DNA of 23,763 nucleotides from DASUBV01 sp035763085 (GCA_035763085.1 DASUBV010000411.1:1-23763), one strand, 5' to 3'; counted from the stretch's first letter, positions 1-6,840 are shown. Program-made: numbers and translations. Notes: generated by a model from the letters alone, not told the origin.

Positions 1-20
1 CTAATTGCCCCGAACGCCGC

Positions 21-536
21 CTACCGGCCGGCGAACCGCGACAGGTAGGACCAGGTCGGCCGGAAACCGCGGCGCTCGTAGAGCCGGATCGCGGCGGTGT
101 TGCCGGGCAGCACGCCGATCACCACGTCCTGCACGCCCGCGGCGTCCAGCTCCCGCTCGAGTTCCTCCAGCAGCCGGGTACCGATGCCACGACCCCGGTA
201 GCCGGGCAGCACGGCCAGCGACTCGATCTCCCCGATCCGCGCCCCGGTCTCCCAGGTGTCGGTCATCCAGGCCTCCGCCTTCATGACGTGCGACAGGCCG
301 TACCCGATCAGGTCGGTGCTGTCCCAGGCCAGCAGCAGGACGGTGTCCGGCTTCGCCAGGAGCTCGGCATACAGGGCACTGCGCTGCGCCCAGCTCGTGG
401 TGTCGTCGACGTAGGGCGCGAGCTCGGGCATGGCCTCGGCGTGCCGGTGATGGACGCTGATCCACAGCGGCTCCAGCAGCGGCAGGTCCGCGGCAGTTCC
501 GCGGCGCACGTCAACCCGCGAGGCGGACTCAGTCAT
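21..536 (-). CDS. GNAT-family N-acetyltransferase
   Basis: This 171-residue protein is a single-domain GNAT acetyltransferase, a family that moves an acetyl group from acetyl-CoA to an amine. The acetyl-CoA pyrophosphate-binding motif A is clear at about residues 105-121 (IESLAVLPGYRGRGIGTRLL, with the R-G-R-G-I-G loop at 114-119). The C-terminal NTAAIRLYERRGF segment (about 146-158) is the usual motif B region. The length is normal for a one-domain GNAT, there is no signal peptide, and the protein should be cytosolic. The ATG at 536 lies 9 nt after the stop codon of the epimerase-like gene, so the two are probably co-transcribed. The Shine-Dalgarno sequence is weak. The acceptor substrate cannot be read from the sequence; a small-molecule amine or a protein N-terminus are both possible. 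Confidence 0.88.
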   Translation of the reverse strand: MTESASRVDVRRGTAADLPLLEPLWISVHHRHAEAMPELAPYVDDTTSWAQRSALYAELLAKPDTVLLLAWDSTDLIGYGLSHVMKAEAWMTDTWETGARIGEIESLAVLPGYRGRGIGTRLLEELERELDAAGVQDVVIGVLPGNTAAIRLYERRGFRPTWSYLSRFAGR

Positions 537-545
537 GGCTGCTGG

Positions 546-1154
546 TTACTCACTCTCGTCGTGCAGAGCGCGGTCGTCGACGACGATCGTCAGCCCGGCG
601 GGCGCGTCCAGCGCGGGCACGGTCAGCCGGGCGGCGTCATCGACGTGGATGCGCGGCTGCGGCGGCGGCTCGGCCTCGTAGTAGGTCCCCGGCCCGTAGA
701 ACTGGCCGTACCGGATCACCACGCCGCCGGCCTGCAGCACCATGCGCTCGAACGTGCCGCCGGCGCCCTGGGCCCGCGGGTTGTCCAGTTCCCAGGAGAT
801 GCTCTGGGCCAGGAACCGCCCGGCTCCGGCCGCCCGCGCGGCGGCCAGCAGGTTCGAGGTGCCCTCCAGGCGTATCCGTGAGTTGCGGCGGCCGTACTCA
901 GCGATCTGGTCCGCGCGATCGGGCAGGTCGGTCAGCTGGTGCATCAGCAGGTCCGGCCCGAAGCCGGTGACCGCGGCGGTGAGCGCGGCGGCGTCGAACA
1001 CGTCGCACACGACAGGCTCGGCGCCGAGCCCGGCCAGCAAGCCGGCCTTGTCCGGGGTGCGCGTCATCGCCGCAACGGTGTGCCCGGCGCCGGTCAGCAG
1101 CGGGATCAGCCGCACGCCGATGACGCCGCTGCCGCCCGCAATAAAGATCCGCAT
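546..1154 (-). CDS. NAD(P)-binding epimerase/dehydratase-like protein (short)
   Basis: The 202-residue product opens with a Rossmann nucleotide-binding loop, GGSGVIG at residues 7-13, right after the first beta strand, as in extended short-chain dehydrogenases and NDP-sugar epimerases. A later RYGQFYGPGTYYE stretch and the HVDDAA segment are also typical of the epimerase family. Two things are unusual. It is about 100 residues shorter than a normal extended SDR, and I see no YxxxK catalytic pair: the expected position reads SISWELD. It may be a non-catalytic NAD(P)-binding protein or use different chemistry. It is followed after 9 nt by the GNAT gene at 21-536. A TAnnnT box lies 7 nt before its ATG. 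Confidence 0.82.
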   Translation of the reverse strand: MRIFIAGGSGVIGVRLIPLLTGAGHTVAAMTRTPDKAGLLAGLGAEPVVCDVFDAAALTAAVTGFGPDLLMHQLTDLPDRADQIAEYGRRNSRIRLEGTSNLLAAARAAGAGRFLAQSISWELDNPRAQGAGGTFERMVLQAGGVVIRYGQFYGPGTYYEAEPPPQPRIHVDDAARLTVPALDAPAGLTIVVDDRALHDESE

Positions 1155-1161
1155 GACGCTG

Positions 1162-1167
1162 AGCCTA
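1162..1167 (-). promoter_or_regulatory. Candidate -10 box for a leaderless transcript of the epimerase-like gene
   Basis: Reading leftward, TAGGCT is followed by 7 nt and then the ATG at 1154, so transcription would begin at or next to the start codon. No good -35 hexamer and no Shine-Dalgarno sequence are visible. The call rests on the hexamer, its spacing and the recurrence of the same arrangement at four other genes in the window. Confidence 0.45.
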
Positions 1168-1200
1168 GTGCCGGCCCGGCCGCGGCCAGCATCCGGGCGG

Positions 1201-1254
1201 ACCGGGCAGACCGGGCGGGACCACGCGAACCGGGCGAGACCCTACGAACCGGGC
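1201..1254. repeat. Short imperfect tandem repeat
   Basis: The heptamer ACCGGGC occurs at 1201, 1210, 1229 and 1248. The last three are exactly 19 bp apart, giving an imperfect 19-bp tandem array between the epimerase-like gene and the next GNAT gene. No function is evident. It may be simple slippage in GC-rich spacer. Confidence 0.5.
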
Positions 1255-1263
1255 GGGCCGGGT

Positions 1264-1782
1264 TCAGGCCGGCGGCGCGGCCGCCAGCTCGCGCAGCACC
1301 TCGCCCTCGAGCCGGAACGTGGTGATCTCGTCCAGCTCACGGGCGCGGAGCCGCCGGTAGAAGCGCAGCGCCGGCTCGTTGGTGCGCAGCACCTGCCAGT
1401 CCAGGCGGCCGCAGCCGCGCTCGACGGCCAGGCCGGCCAGGTGCGCCAGCAGCCTGCGGCCCAGCCCGCTGCCGCGAAGCCCGGGCTGCACGTACAGGTC
1501 CTCCAGGTGCAGGGCGGGCTGGCCGAGCACGGTCGAGTAGGTCAGGTAGAACAGGGCGAAGCCAGCCGGCCGCCCGTCCACCTCGGCCACGACGGCCTCG
1601 GCTACCGGACGCGGCCCGAACAGCGCGCGGGCCACGTCCGCGGGCCGGGCGGTGACGGCGCCGGGGAACTCCTCGGTCTCGGCGAGCTCGACAATGAACT
1701 GGTGCACGGCGCCGGCGTCGCCGGGCACAGCGGGGCGGATGAGCGGCGGCGCGCTGGCGGCCGGGGACAGCAGATCCTCCAT
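1264..1782 (-). CDS. GNAT-family N-acetyltransferase (diamine acetyltransferase-like)
   Basis: This 172-residue GNAT has motif A at about residues 93-112 (LEDLYVQPGLRGSGLGRRLL), then GCGRLDWQVLRTNEPALRFY at about 123-142. The pattern of acidic LEDLY, a G-C-x-R-x-x-W strand and N-x-x-A-x-x-F-Y is characteristic of the diamine/spermidine acetyltransferase-like branch, although substrate cannot be assigned on that basis. The reading frame extends 32 residues further upstream to 1878, but that stretch is Pro/Gly/Arg-rich with no family similarity. I therefore prefer the ATG at 1782, from which the protein has normal GNAT length. It is probably cytosolic. No clear Shine-Dalgarno precedes the start. 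Confidence 0.85.
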   Translation of the reverse strand: MEDLLSPAASAPPLIRPAVPGDAGAVHQFIVELAETEEFPGAVTARPADVARALFGPRPVAEAVVAEVDGRPAGFALFYLTYSTVLGQPALHLEDLYVQPGLRGSGLGRRLLAHLAGLAVERGCGRLDWQVLRTNEPALRFYRRLRARELDEITTFRLEGEVLRELAAAPPA

Positions 1783-1837
1783 GACGCCATCGTGCCAGCC
1801 CCGCCCAGCGCCCCGTCCCCGCCGTCCGGGCAGCGGC

Positions 1838-2160
1838 TCAGCCGGGCTCGCCGTACCCGGCGTCGGCGAGCTCGGCAATGACCCGGGCGTGGCACAGCTC
1901 CGGGACGCACCAGCAGCCCAGGCGCCGGCCGCGCAGGTCCGGGAGCAGGGCCAGCAGGCCGGGACGGCTCAGCAGGTACTCGCGGTACCGGGCCACGCAC
2001 TCGGCCCGGCTGCCGTCCGGCCGGGACGGAACGGGCTGGCCAGCGGCGCGGCTGCCAGGTGCCACCCGCCGCGGTGCATGGCCCGCCCCACGTACACCAC
2101 ATCGCCGTAGTCAGGGTCGCCGCGGTGCCCCTTGAGGTTCACGACGGTGGTAGCGGTCAC
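1838..2160 (-). pseudogene. DUF4326 family protein, broken by a -1 frameshift
   Basis: Two overlapping leftward frames together make one DUF4326 protein of about 106 residues. The N-terminal part starts at a GTG at 2160 with TTVVNLKGHRGD, then VYVGRAMHRGGW and LASPF. The C-terminal part, read to 1838, carries DGSRAECVARYREYLL, then LRGRRLGCWCVPELCHARV, the family's cysteine-rich signature. The two halves join if one base, most likely a G, is restored in the GC run at about 2016-2024. Without it the first frame stops at 1969. The family's function is unknown; the C-W-C...C-H motif suggests metal or nucleotide binding. A sequencing or assembly error, a true recent mutation, or programmed slippage are all possible. 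No obvious slippery heptamer is present. The 5' end overlaps the DUF6308 gene by 50 nt. Confidence 0.72.
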
Positions 2161-2890
2161 GCTGAGGGCCTAACGACGCGGTGTGCCCGACGGCCTGTCG
2201 CATCATCGTGACACTGGCGGCGGACGAGCCCTCCGGGGGCTCCGGCATGCCGCTGACCCGCCGCAGCCTGGCCGCCGTGCGGGACGGGCTGTACCGGGCC
2301 CAGATGGCCACGTCCAGGACTCGCAGCAGGGTGATGTCGGGCGCTGCGGGCGGGCGGAGCCGCTCGATCCCGGTGCGCGCGTCCGGGTCGCTGAGCAGTG
2401 CGCGCAGGACCGTCCAGGTCCGGCCGGGCACGCCGGCGGCCTGGATCACCACCTTGTCGGTGACCGGGCACAGCCGCGGGCGCTTGCGGGCCAGCAGCTT
2501 GGCGGCGGTGGCGGTGCCGACGCCCTCCACGGCGGTCAGCGCCTGCCACATCGGGTCGATCGCGGCCAGGTCGGCGTCGGCCGCCTCCCACAGGTCCAGG
2601 TCACTGCTGATGCCGGCCAGCAGTTCGCTGAGCAGCTCGGCCCGGTTCTCCAGCAGGTCCCGGACGGCACCGGGCCGCCAGGTGATGTCGAGCAGGGAAA
2701 CCGCCAGCAGATCATCGGCGGTGATGGCATCGCGGGGGTTGGCGCCCAGGAAGGAGAAGGTGCGCCCGGCGAGTCCCGAGCCGGGGCTGAAGTACACCGC
2801 AAGGGCACTGGCCAGGCCCGGCACCTCCAGGCCATCGCGAAGCCGCCGGACAGCGACAGGCACGCTGTCGTTCACAGGTAAAAAGGTCAT
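2111..2890 (-). CDS. DUF6308 family protein with helix-hairpin-helix-like motif
   Basis: From the ATG at 2890 this encodes 259 residues. The core resembles actinobacterial DUF6308 proteins: after an N-terminal helical region, LTAVEGVGTATAAKLLARKR (about 118-137) reads like a helix-hairpin-helix, followed by PRLCPVTDKVVIQ. HhH motifs usually bind DNA non-specifically, and the arrangement recalls HhH base-excision glycosylases, but no catalytic Lys/Asp motif can be claimed. The family has no assigned reaction. Family similarity seems to end near residue 212. The last roughly 45 residues are unlike the rest, and they run 50 nt into the DUF4326 gene in another frame. The upstream part of the open frame (to 3679) is a shadow of the gene on the other strand. 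Confidence 0.75.
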   Translation of the reverse strand: MTFLPVNDSVPVAVRRLRDGLEVPGLASALAVYFSPGSGLAGRTFSFLGANPRDAITADDLLAVSLLDITWRPGAVRDLLENRAELLSELLAGISSDLDLWEAADADLAAIDPMWQALTAVEGVGTATAAKLLARKRPRLCPVTDKVVIQAAGVPGRTWTVLRALLSDPDARTGIERLRPPAAPDITLLRVLDVAIWARYSPSRTAARLRRVSGMPEPPEGSSAASVTMMRQAVGHTASLGPQRDRYHRREPQGAPRRP

Positions 2891-2942
2891 GTCCCAGTAT
2901 GACTCGCTCTGGTACCTAACGTGCGCAACTGGGGTACGCCGC

Positions 2943-3005
2943 GCCGGCTGCCCGGCCGATTGCCGGCAGCCGGCGATGCGCTCAGTTGGGCGGACGCCGA
3001 ACTGA
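2943..3005. promoter_or_regulatory. Two inverted repeats in the spacer between divergent genes
   Basis: The first repeat is perfect: GCCGGCTGCC at 2943-2952 pairs with GGCAGCCGGC at 2965-2974, and the 12-nt loop can itself pair further. The second pairs TCAGTTGGGC at 2982-2991 with GCCGAACTGA at 2996-3005, with one mismatch. Both lie in the 135-bp spacer between the DUF6308 gene and the gene starting at 3026. They could be operators for divergent control or RNA hairpins in the leader of the rightward gene. No convincing -10/-35 pair was found beside them. Confidence 0.4.
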
Positions 3006-3025
3006 CCAGAGCGCAAGATAAGACC

Positions 3026-3691
3026 ATGCCCCTGCAGAACCGCGTGACCCCGGCCGGCGAGATCGTCACCGTCCCGGACCGGGGACTGATGATGGGCAAC
3101 CGCGGCTGCCTGCACGGTCAGGGCCGCGAGCTGGGCATCACCCGGTGGCGGTCGAAGCTGTGGATCTGCTGTGTGCTCGAGTGGAAGGGCGTGCGCCGCG
3201 ACCCGATGCCGCCGGGCCGGTGGACGGCGCTGTTCTTCCTGGACGAGGCGACCGCGCTGGCCGCCGGGCACCGCCCGTGCGCGTACTGCCGGCGCGGCGA
3301 CTACCTCGGCTATGCGCAGGCCTGGCAGGCGGCGGCGCACCTGGCGCAGCGCCCTGGCGCCCAGGAGATGGACGCGGTGCTGCACCGGGAGCGGGTGGAC
3401 CGCAGCCGCCGCAAGCGCACCCGCCTGATGCCCGCCGCGGCCCTGCCCGACGGGGTCATGATCCGCGCGGGCGGCACGACCGGGCTGCTGCTCGGCGGCC
3501 GGCTGCGGCCCTGGTCGTTCGCCGGGTACGCGGCACCGGACGCGGGCGTCCTGCCGGGAACGGTGGAAGTGCTCACGCCGCCGTCCACGGTGGCGGCGAT
3601 CGCGGCGGGCTACCAGCCGCTCGTGCATCCCACTGCGGTGACCGGCCTGCCGGACCCGCCGCCGGCGGTGCGCGTCCACGCCGCCGGCTGA
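3026..3691 (+). CDS. Conserved uncharacterised protein with Ada-like CxxC motif
   Basis: This is a 221-residue protein of a family I recognise as widespread in proteobacteria and actinobacteria but without known function. Family hallmarks are the N-terminal MPLQNRVTPAGEIV, the MGNRG segment (about 23-27), FFLDEATALAAGHRPCAYCR (about 70-89) and a later KRTRLMPAAALPDG. The GHRPCAYCRR stretch (C85, C88) is close to the GFRPCKRCRP motif of the zinc-binding domain of Ada DNA-repair proteins, so a zinc ribbon is plausible. That is an inference from a short motif. The start is the ATG at 3026; the open frame continues upstream to 2921, but family similarity begins exactly at MPLQNR. It is divergent from the DUF6308 gene and convergent with the Rid gene. 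Confidence 0.82.
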   Translation: MPLQNRVTPAGEIVTVPDRGLMMGNRGCLHGQGRELGITRWRSKLWICCVLEWKGVRRDPMPPGRWTALFFLDEATALAAGHRPCAYCRRGDYLGYAQAWQAAAHLAQRPGAQEMDAVLHRERVDRSRRKRTRLMPAAALPDGVMIRAGGTTGLLLGGRLRPWSFAGYAAPDAGVLPGTVEVLTPPSTVAAIAAGYQPLVHPTAVTGLPDPPPAVRVHAAG

Positions 3692-3700
3692 CCGCGCCCG

Positions 3701-3740
3701 GCGGCCGCGGCAGGCCGCCGGCCCGCCGCCCCGCGGCCGC
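3701..3740. terminator. Bidirectional terminator-like inverted repeat
   Basis: GCGGCCGCGG at 3701-3710 is a perfect 10-bp inverted match of CCGCGGCCGC at 3731-3740, with a 20-nt GC-rich loop. It sits in the 59-bp gap between two convergent genes, 9 nt after one stop and 10 nt after the other. There is no T-tract, which is common for actinobacterial terminators. Confidence 0.55.
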
Positions 3741-3750
3741 TGCCGGGGCG

Positions 3751-4182
3751 CTACAGGGCAGCCAGGGCCTCGATCTCCATCCGGAACTCCGGGTGGACCA
3801 GGCCGCTGACCTGGACCAGCGAGCTGGCCGGCGGGGTGCCTGCCGCGATGTACTCGTCGCGGACCTGCCGGAACGCGCCCAGGTCAGCCAGGTCGGTGAG
3901 GAACACGGTCAGCTTCACCACCTGGGCCATCGTCGCGCCCGCCGCGGCCAGGGCGGCGGACAGGTTCGCGAACACCTGGCGCGCCTGGGCTACCGGGTCG
4001 CCCGCCCCGACGACCCGGCCCTGCGCGTCGGCAGGCACCTGACCGGAGATCACGACTGTCCGGCCGCTGAAGGCGACCGCGTGGCTGTACCCGTTGCCCG
4101 GCGGCAGTCCGTCTGGCTGCACATAGTGCCGCACCGCCGCACCGCCGGCCGCCTGACCGTGATCCGGCATCTCACCTGCCAT
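3751..4182 (-). CDS. Rid-family (YjgF/YER057c/UK114) protein lacking the catalytic arginine
   Basis: This 143-residue protein has the Rid fold signature: AVAFSGRTVVISGQVPADAQG (about 35-55), QVVKLTVFLTDLADLGAFRQV (87-107), EYIAAGTPPASSLVQVSGL (110-128) and MEIEALAAL at the C-terminus. Classical RidA is a trimeric enamine/imine deaminase that uses an arginine in the VARLP segment. Here the aligned position reads VSGLV, so the arginine is replaced by Gly127. That places it among non-archetypal Rid subfamilies whose substrates are mostly unknown. The start at 4182 is supported by GGGAGG about 9-14 nt upstream. It is divergent from the hydrolase at 4360 (177-bp spacer), with which it could share regulation. 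Confidence 0.88.
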   Translation of the reverse strand: MAGEMPDHGQAAGGAAVRHYVQPDGLPPGNGYSHAVAFSGRTVVISGQVPADAQGRVVGAGDPVAQARQVFANLSAALAAAGATMAQVVKLTVFLTDLADLGAFRQVRDEYIAAGTPPASSLVQVSGLVHPEFRMEIEALAAL

Positions 4183-4359
4183 CGCCTCTGCCTCCCGTCC
4201 GGGCCGCCCGGTGCCTGACCATGCGCGGCGTGTCCGATGTACCAGGATTCCGGGCGCGCCGCAAAGCGGGCCGGGCACGCGATGCCGCCGGGCGGGCCCG
4301 CGGCGGCGTGCCGCCGGGCTCGCTGGCCAGCGGGACCGCCCGGCGGGTAGAAAGGCGCG

Positions 4360-5130
4360 ATGCAGCGCTTGCGGGAAATCGCCCCCGGTGTCCTGGTCGC
4401 CACCGCCGAGAAGTACGCCACCGTCAGCACGGTGGTGACCGACGGCGCCGGCGGGTGCCTGGTGGTTGACCCGGCCGTGTCGGTCACCGAGGTAGCCGGG
4501 CTGGCCGCCGACCTCGCCGGGGCGGGGCTGACGCCGCGGGCCGGCTTTGCCACCCACCCGCACTGGGACCACCTGCTGTGGAGCCGTGAGCTGGGTGCCG
4601 GGGTGCCCCGGTACGCCTCGGCGGACGCCGTTCGCGTTGCCGAGCGGGAGCGCGAGGGCCTGATCAGCGGGGTCGAGGAGGCCGCTCCCGGCCACGACCT
4701 GGGGCTGTTCAGCCGGCTGGTGCCGCTGGCCGGCGACACCATCCCGTGGGACGGCCCGGAGGCGCAGGTCATCGTGCATGACGGGCACGCAGCCGGGCAC
4801 GGCGCGGTGTTCCTGCCCGGCACCGGCGTGCTGCTGGCCGGCGACATGCTCTCCGATACCGAGATCCCGATCCTGGACTTCGGCGAGCCCGGCCAGCTCG
4901 CCAGCTACCGGACCGCCCTGGAGCGGCTCGGCGCGGTGCCGGGCGTGCGCTGGCTGGTGCCCGGCCACGGCCACCTCACCGACGGCGCCGGCTTCCGCCA
5001 GCGGCTGGCGGCCGACCAGCGCTATCTTGATCAGCTGACCGCGGGCCAGCCCTTCGAGGACCCGCGGTGCACGGCGGACTGGCTGCGCGCGGTTCACGCG
5101 GCCCAACTCCGGGCCGTTGCTACAACGTAA
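4360..5130 (+). CDS. Metallo-beta-lactamase-fold hydrolase
   Basis: The 256-residue protein carries the MBL metal-binding pattern. It has HPHWDH at residues 66-71 (usual HxHxDH), a GHAAGHGAVFL segment supplying the next His, AGDML for the bridging Asp, and VPGHGHL for the last His. Members of this fold hydrolyse esters, thioesters, lactams or phosphodiesters using one or two zinc or iron ions. The HPHWDH variant and the length fit the general glyoxalase II-like group, and the substrate is not evident. There is no signal peptide. A GAAAGG sequence 5-10 nt before the ATG can serve as a ribosome binding site. Confidence 0.88.
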   Translation: MQRLREIAPGVLVATAEKYATVSTVVTDGAGGCLVVDPAVSVTEVAGLAADLAGAGLTPRAGFATHPHWDHLLWSRELGAGVPRYASADAVRVAEREREGLISGVEEAAPGHDLGLFSRLVPLAGDTIPWDGPEAQVIVHDGHAAGHGAVFLPGTGVLLAGDMLSDTEIPILDFGEPGQLASYRTALERLGAVPGVRWLVPGHGHLTDGAGFRQRLAADQRYLDQLTAGQPFEDPRCTADWLRAVHAAQLRAVATT

Positions 5131-5131
5131 A

Positions 5132-5172
5132 GTAGTCGAGTAGTCACGCACGGTAGTTTCCGTCGGTAGTAT
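5132..5172 (+). promoter_or_regulatory. GTAGT repeats and candidate -10 box for a leaderless transcript
   Basis: GTAGT occurs four times, at 5132, 5140, 5153 and 5166; the last three copies are 13 bp apart. The final copy forms TAGTAT at 5167-5172, 8 nt before the GTG start at 5181, the spacing expected for a leaderless transcript. The regular repeats upstream might bind an activator, since no normal -35 box is seen. Confidence 0.45.
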
Positions 5173-5180
5173 CCATCCCC

Positions 5181-6233
5181 GTGCAAGCGCTACTAGCCGC
5201 GGGGGCGGCGCTGAGCAGCGGGCTTGTCGTGATCGCCACCGAGCCGGTCACCATCCCGCTGCTGCGCCGGCTGGCCGCACCTGACACGCCCGACATCCGC
5301 TCGCCGCGCTTCGTGCCCGCTCCGCGCGGCGGCGGCGGGCCCGTCGTGGCGGGACTGGTCATCGCCCTGCTGCTGAGCCGCCTGACCGACGGCCTCACCT
5401 TCGCCGCGGCGGTGCTGGCCTTCACTGGCATCGGGCTGGCCAGCGACTTCGCGGGGCTGCCCGCGCGCCGCCGGCTGGTCTTGCAGGCCGCCGCGGGGCT
5501 GGTCGTCGGGTGGTCGCTGGCCGGGCTGCTGGCGCTGCCGGCCATCGCCGAGATCGGCGCGGCCGTCCCGCTCGCGCTGTGGCTGGTGGGCTGCATCAGC
5601 GCGTTCACGTTTCTGGATGAGATAGCCGGGCTGTGCACCGTCAGCGCGCTCGCCGGCGGCACCGCCTTCGCCGTCATCGGCGCGCTGCGCGGCGACTGGC
5701 TGCTGGTCGTCGCGGGCGGCGCGGTCGCCGCGGGCAGCGGCGCGTTCCTGCCCTTCACCGCCGGCCGGGCCCGGGCGCTGCTCGGTGACGTCGGCTGCTG
5801 CGGGCTCGGCTCCGCGCTGGCGCTGCTCGCCGCGTGCGCCGTGCTGCGCGGGGTCCCGCCGGAGGCCGCAGCCGGCCCGGTGGCGCTGTTCCTGGCCGAC
5901 GCCGCCTGGACGCTGCAGGGACAGCTGCGGGACGGACGGCCGCGGTCCGGCGCCGGGCGTGCCGCCACCTGCCACCGGCTGCGCGCCGCCGGCTGGTCCC
6001 GTCCGCAGGTCATCGCGGCGGCCGCCGGCCTGACCGCGGCGCTCAGCCTGCTCGGCCTGGTCAGCCTGACGCCCTACCCGGCGCTGCGGGCCGTGGCCGA
6101 CCTGGGCGGCCTGGCGGTGCTGGCCGGCTACCTGTGCTCCCCCGTGCTGCTGCGCCGCGGCGCGCACGCCGGCCCGCAGCACGCCCGGCGGGTCGCGCCC
6201 GCGGCCGTGGTACTGCACCGCGAGGCCGCCTGA
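5181..6233 (+). CDS. WecA/MraY-like (glycosyltransferase family 4) membrane protein, divergent
   Basis: The 350-residue protein is very hydrophobic, with roughly ten predicted membrane segments. It resembles polyprenyl-phosphate N-acetylhexosamine-1-phosphate transferases, which load a sugar phosphate onto undecaprenyl phosphate to begin cell-wall or exopolysaccharide synthesis. Family landmarks in order are PRFVPAPRGGGG (42-53, like the P-x-P-R-G-G-G loop), GLASDFAGL (85-93), FTFLDEIAGL (142-151), LGDVG (201-205), LADAAWTL (238-245) and HRLRAAGWS (265-273). Several catalytic residues differ: the usual DD is SD at 88-89, NxxxNxxDGxNGL has lost its asparagines and reads LDE at 145-147, and the histidine motif has a single His. 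It may be altered in specificity or inactive. The GTG at 5181 has no Shine-Dalgarno but a -10-like box 8 nt before it. Confidence 0.72.
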   Translation: MQALLAAGAALSSGLVVIATEPVTIPLLRRLAAPDTPDIRSPRFVPAPRGGGGPVVAGLVIALLLSRLTDGLTFAAAVLAFTGIGLASDFAGLPARRRLVLQAAAGLVVGWSLAGLLALPAIAEIGAAVPLALWLVGCISAFTFLDEIAGLCTVSALAGGTAFAVIGALRGDWLLVVAGGAVAAGSGAFLPFTAGRARALLGDVGCCGLGSALALLAACAVLRGVPPEAAAGPVALFLADAAWTLQGQLRDGRPRSGAGRAATCHRLRAAGWSRPQVIAAAAGLTAALSLLGLVSLTPYPALRAVADLGGLAVLAGYLCSPVLLRRGAHAGPQHARRVAPAAVVLHREAA

Positions 6234-6288
6234 TCGCGGCGCCGGCGGCCGCGCGCTAAACCCGTGGCATCCGGGCGCGCCGCCCGCC

Positions 6289-6294
6289 TACGGT
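6289..6294 (+). promoter_or_regulatory. Candidate -10 box for a leaderless transcript of the GNAT at 6301
   Basis: TACGGT lies 6 nt before the ATG at 6301, and no ribosome binding site is present. A weak -35-like TGGCAT is found 18 nt further upstream (6265-6270). The geometry fits leaderless transcription. Confidence 0.42.
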
Positions 6295-6300
6295 GACGAC

Positions 6301-6840
6301 ATGACCCAGCAGCGCGCCTGGCGGATCACCTCGGGACAGCCGGACCCGGCGGCGGTGGAGCGGCTGCTGCGCCAGCTGCCGGGCTGGTTTGGCATCGAGT
6401 CGTCAGTGCTGGACTACATCGAGGCCGCCCGGCACATGCCCGCCTATCTCGCCTGGCCGGCCGGCAGGGCGGCCAGCGGCGAGCCGGGCCGGCAGCCGGC
6501 CGGGCCGGCGGACCCAGCCGACGGCGAACGGGACGGCCAGCCGGCCGGCGTGCTGCTGGCTGCCCGGCACTTCCCCGGCGCGGCCGAGATCTACCTGATG
6601 GCCGTCGCACCGGATCAGCACCGGCGCGGCGCCGGGCGCGCGCTGGTGGCCGCGCTGGAGGCTGACCTGATCGCCGACGGCACGCGGTTCCTCCAGGTCA
6701 AGACGCTGGGCCCGGCGCGCCCGGATCCGGGCTACGCCCTGACCCGCAAGTTCTACGCCGCGGCCGGCTTCCAGCCACTGGAGGAGATTCACGGCCTGTG
6801 GCTGGGGAACCCATGCCTCATCATGATCAAGACCCTCTGA
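6301..6840 (+). CDS. GNAT-family N-acetyltransferase
   Basis: This 179-residue GNAT contains EIYLMAVAPDQHRRGAGRAL (about 96-115, motif A) and a C-terminal block VKTLGP...YALTRKFYAAAGFQPLEE followed by NPCLIMIK. This block is typical of a distinct actinobacterial GNAT group without assigned substrate. The VLDYIEAARHMPAYLA segment (37-52) fits the substrate-side helices. Residues 55-82 form a Pro/Gly/Ala-rich insertion of low complexity between strands, probably a flexible loop. It is likely cytosolic. Its last 14 nt overlap the 3' end of the convergent deacetylase gene, so both transcripts must run into each other or stop inside coding sequence. Confidence 0.87.
   Translation: MTQQRAWRITSGQPDPAAVERLLRQLPGWFGIESSVLDYIEAARHMPAYLAWPAGRAASGEPGRQPAGPADPADGERDGQPAGVLLAARHFPGAAEIYLMAVAPDQHRRGAGRALVAALEADLIADGTRFLQVKTLGPARPDPGYALTRKFYAAAGFQPLEEIHGLWLGNPCLIMIKTL

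Noticed and set aside
4183..5151. Upstream extension of the Rid reading frame
   Set aside because: It is antisense to the MBL-fold hydrolase. The ATG at 4182 with a good ribosome site gives a normal Rid length.
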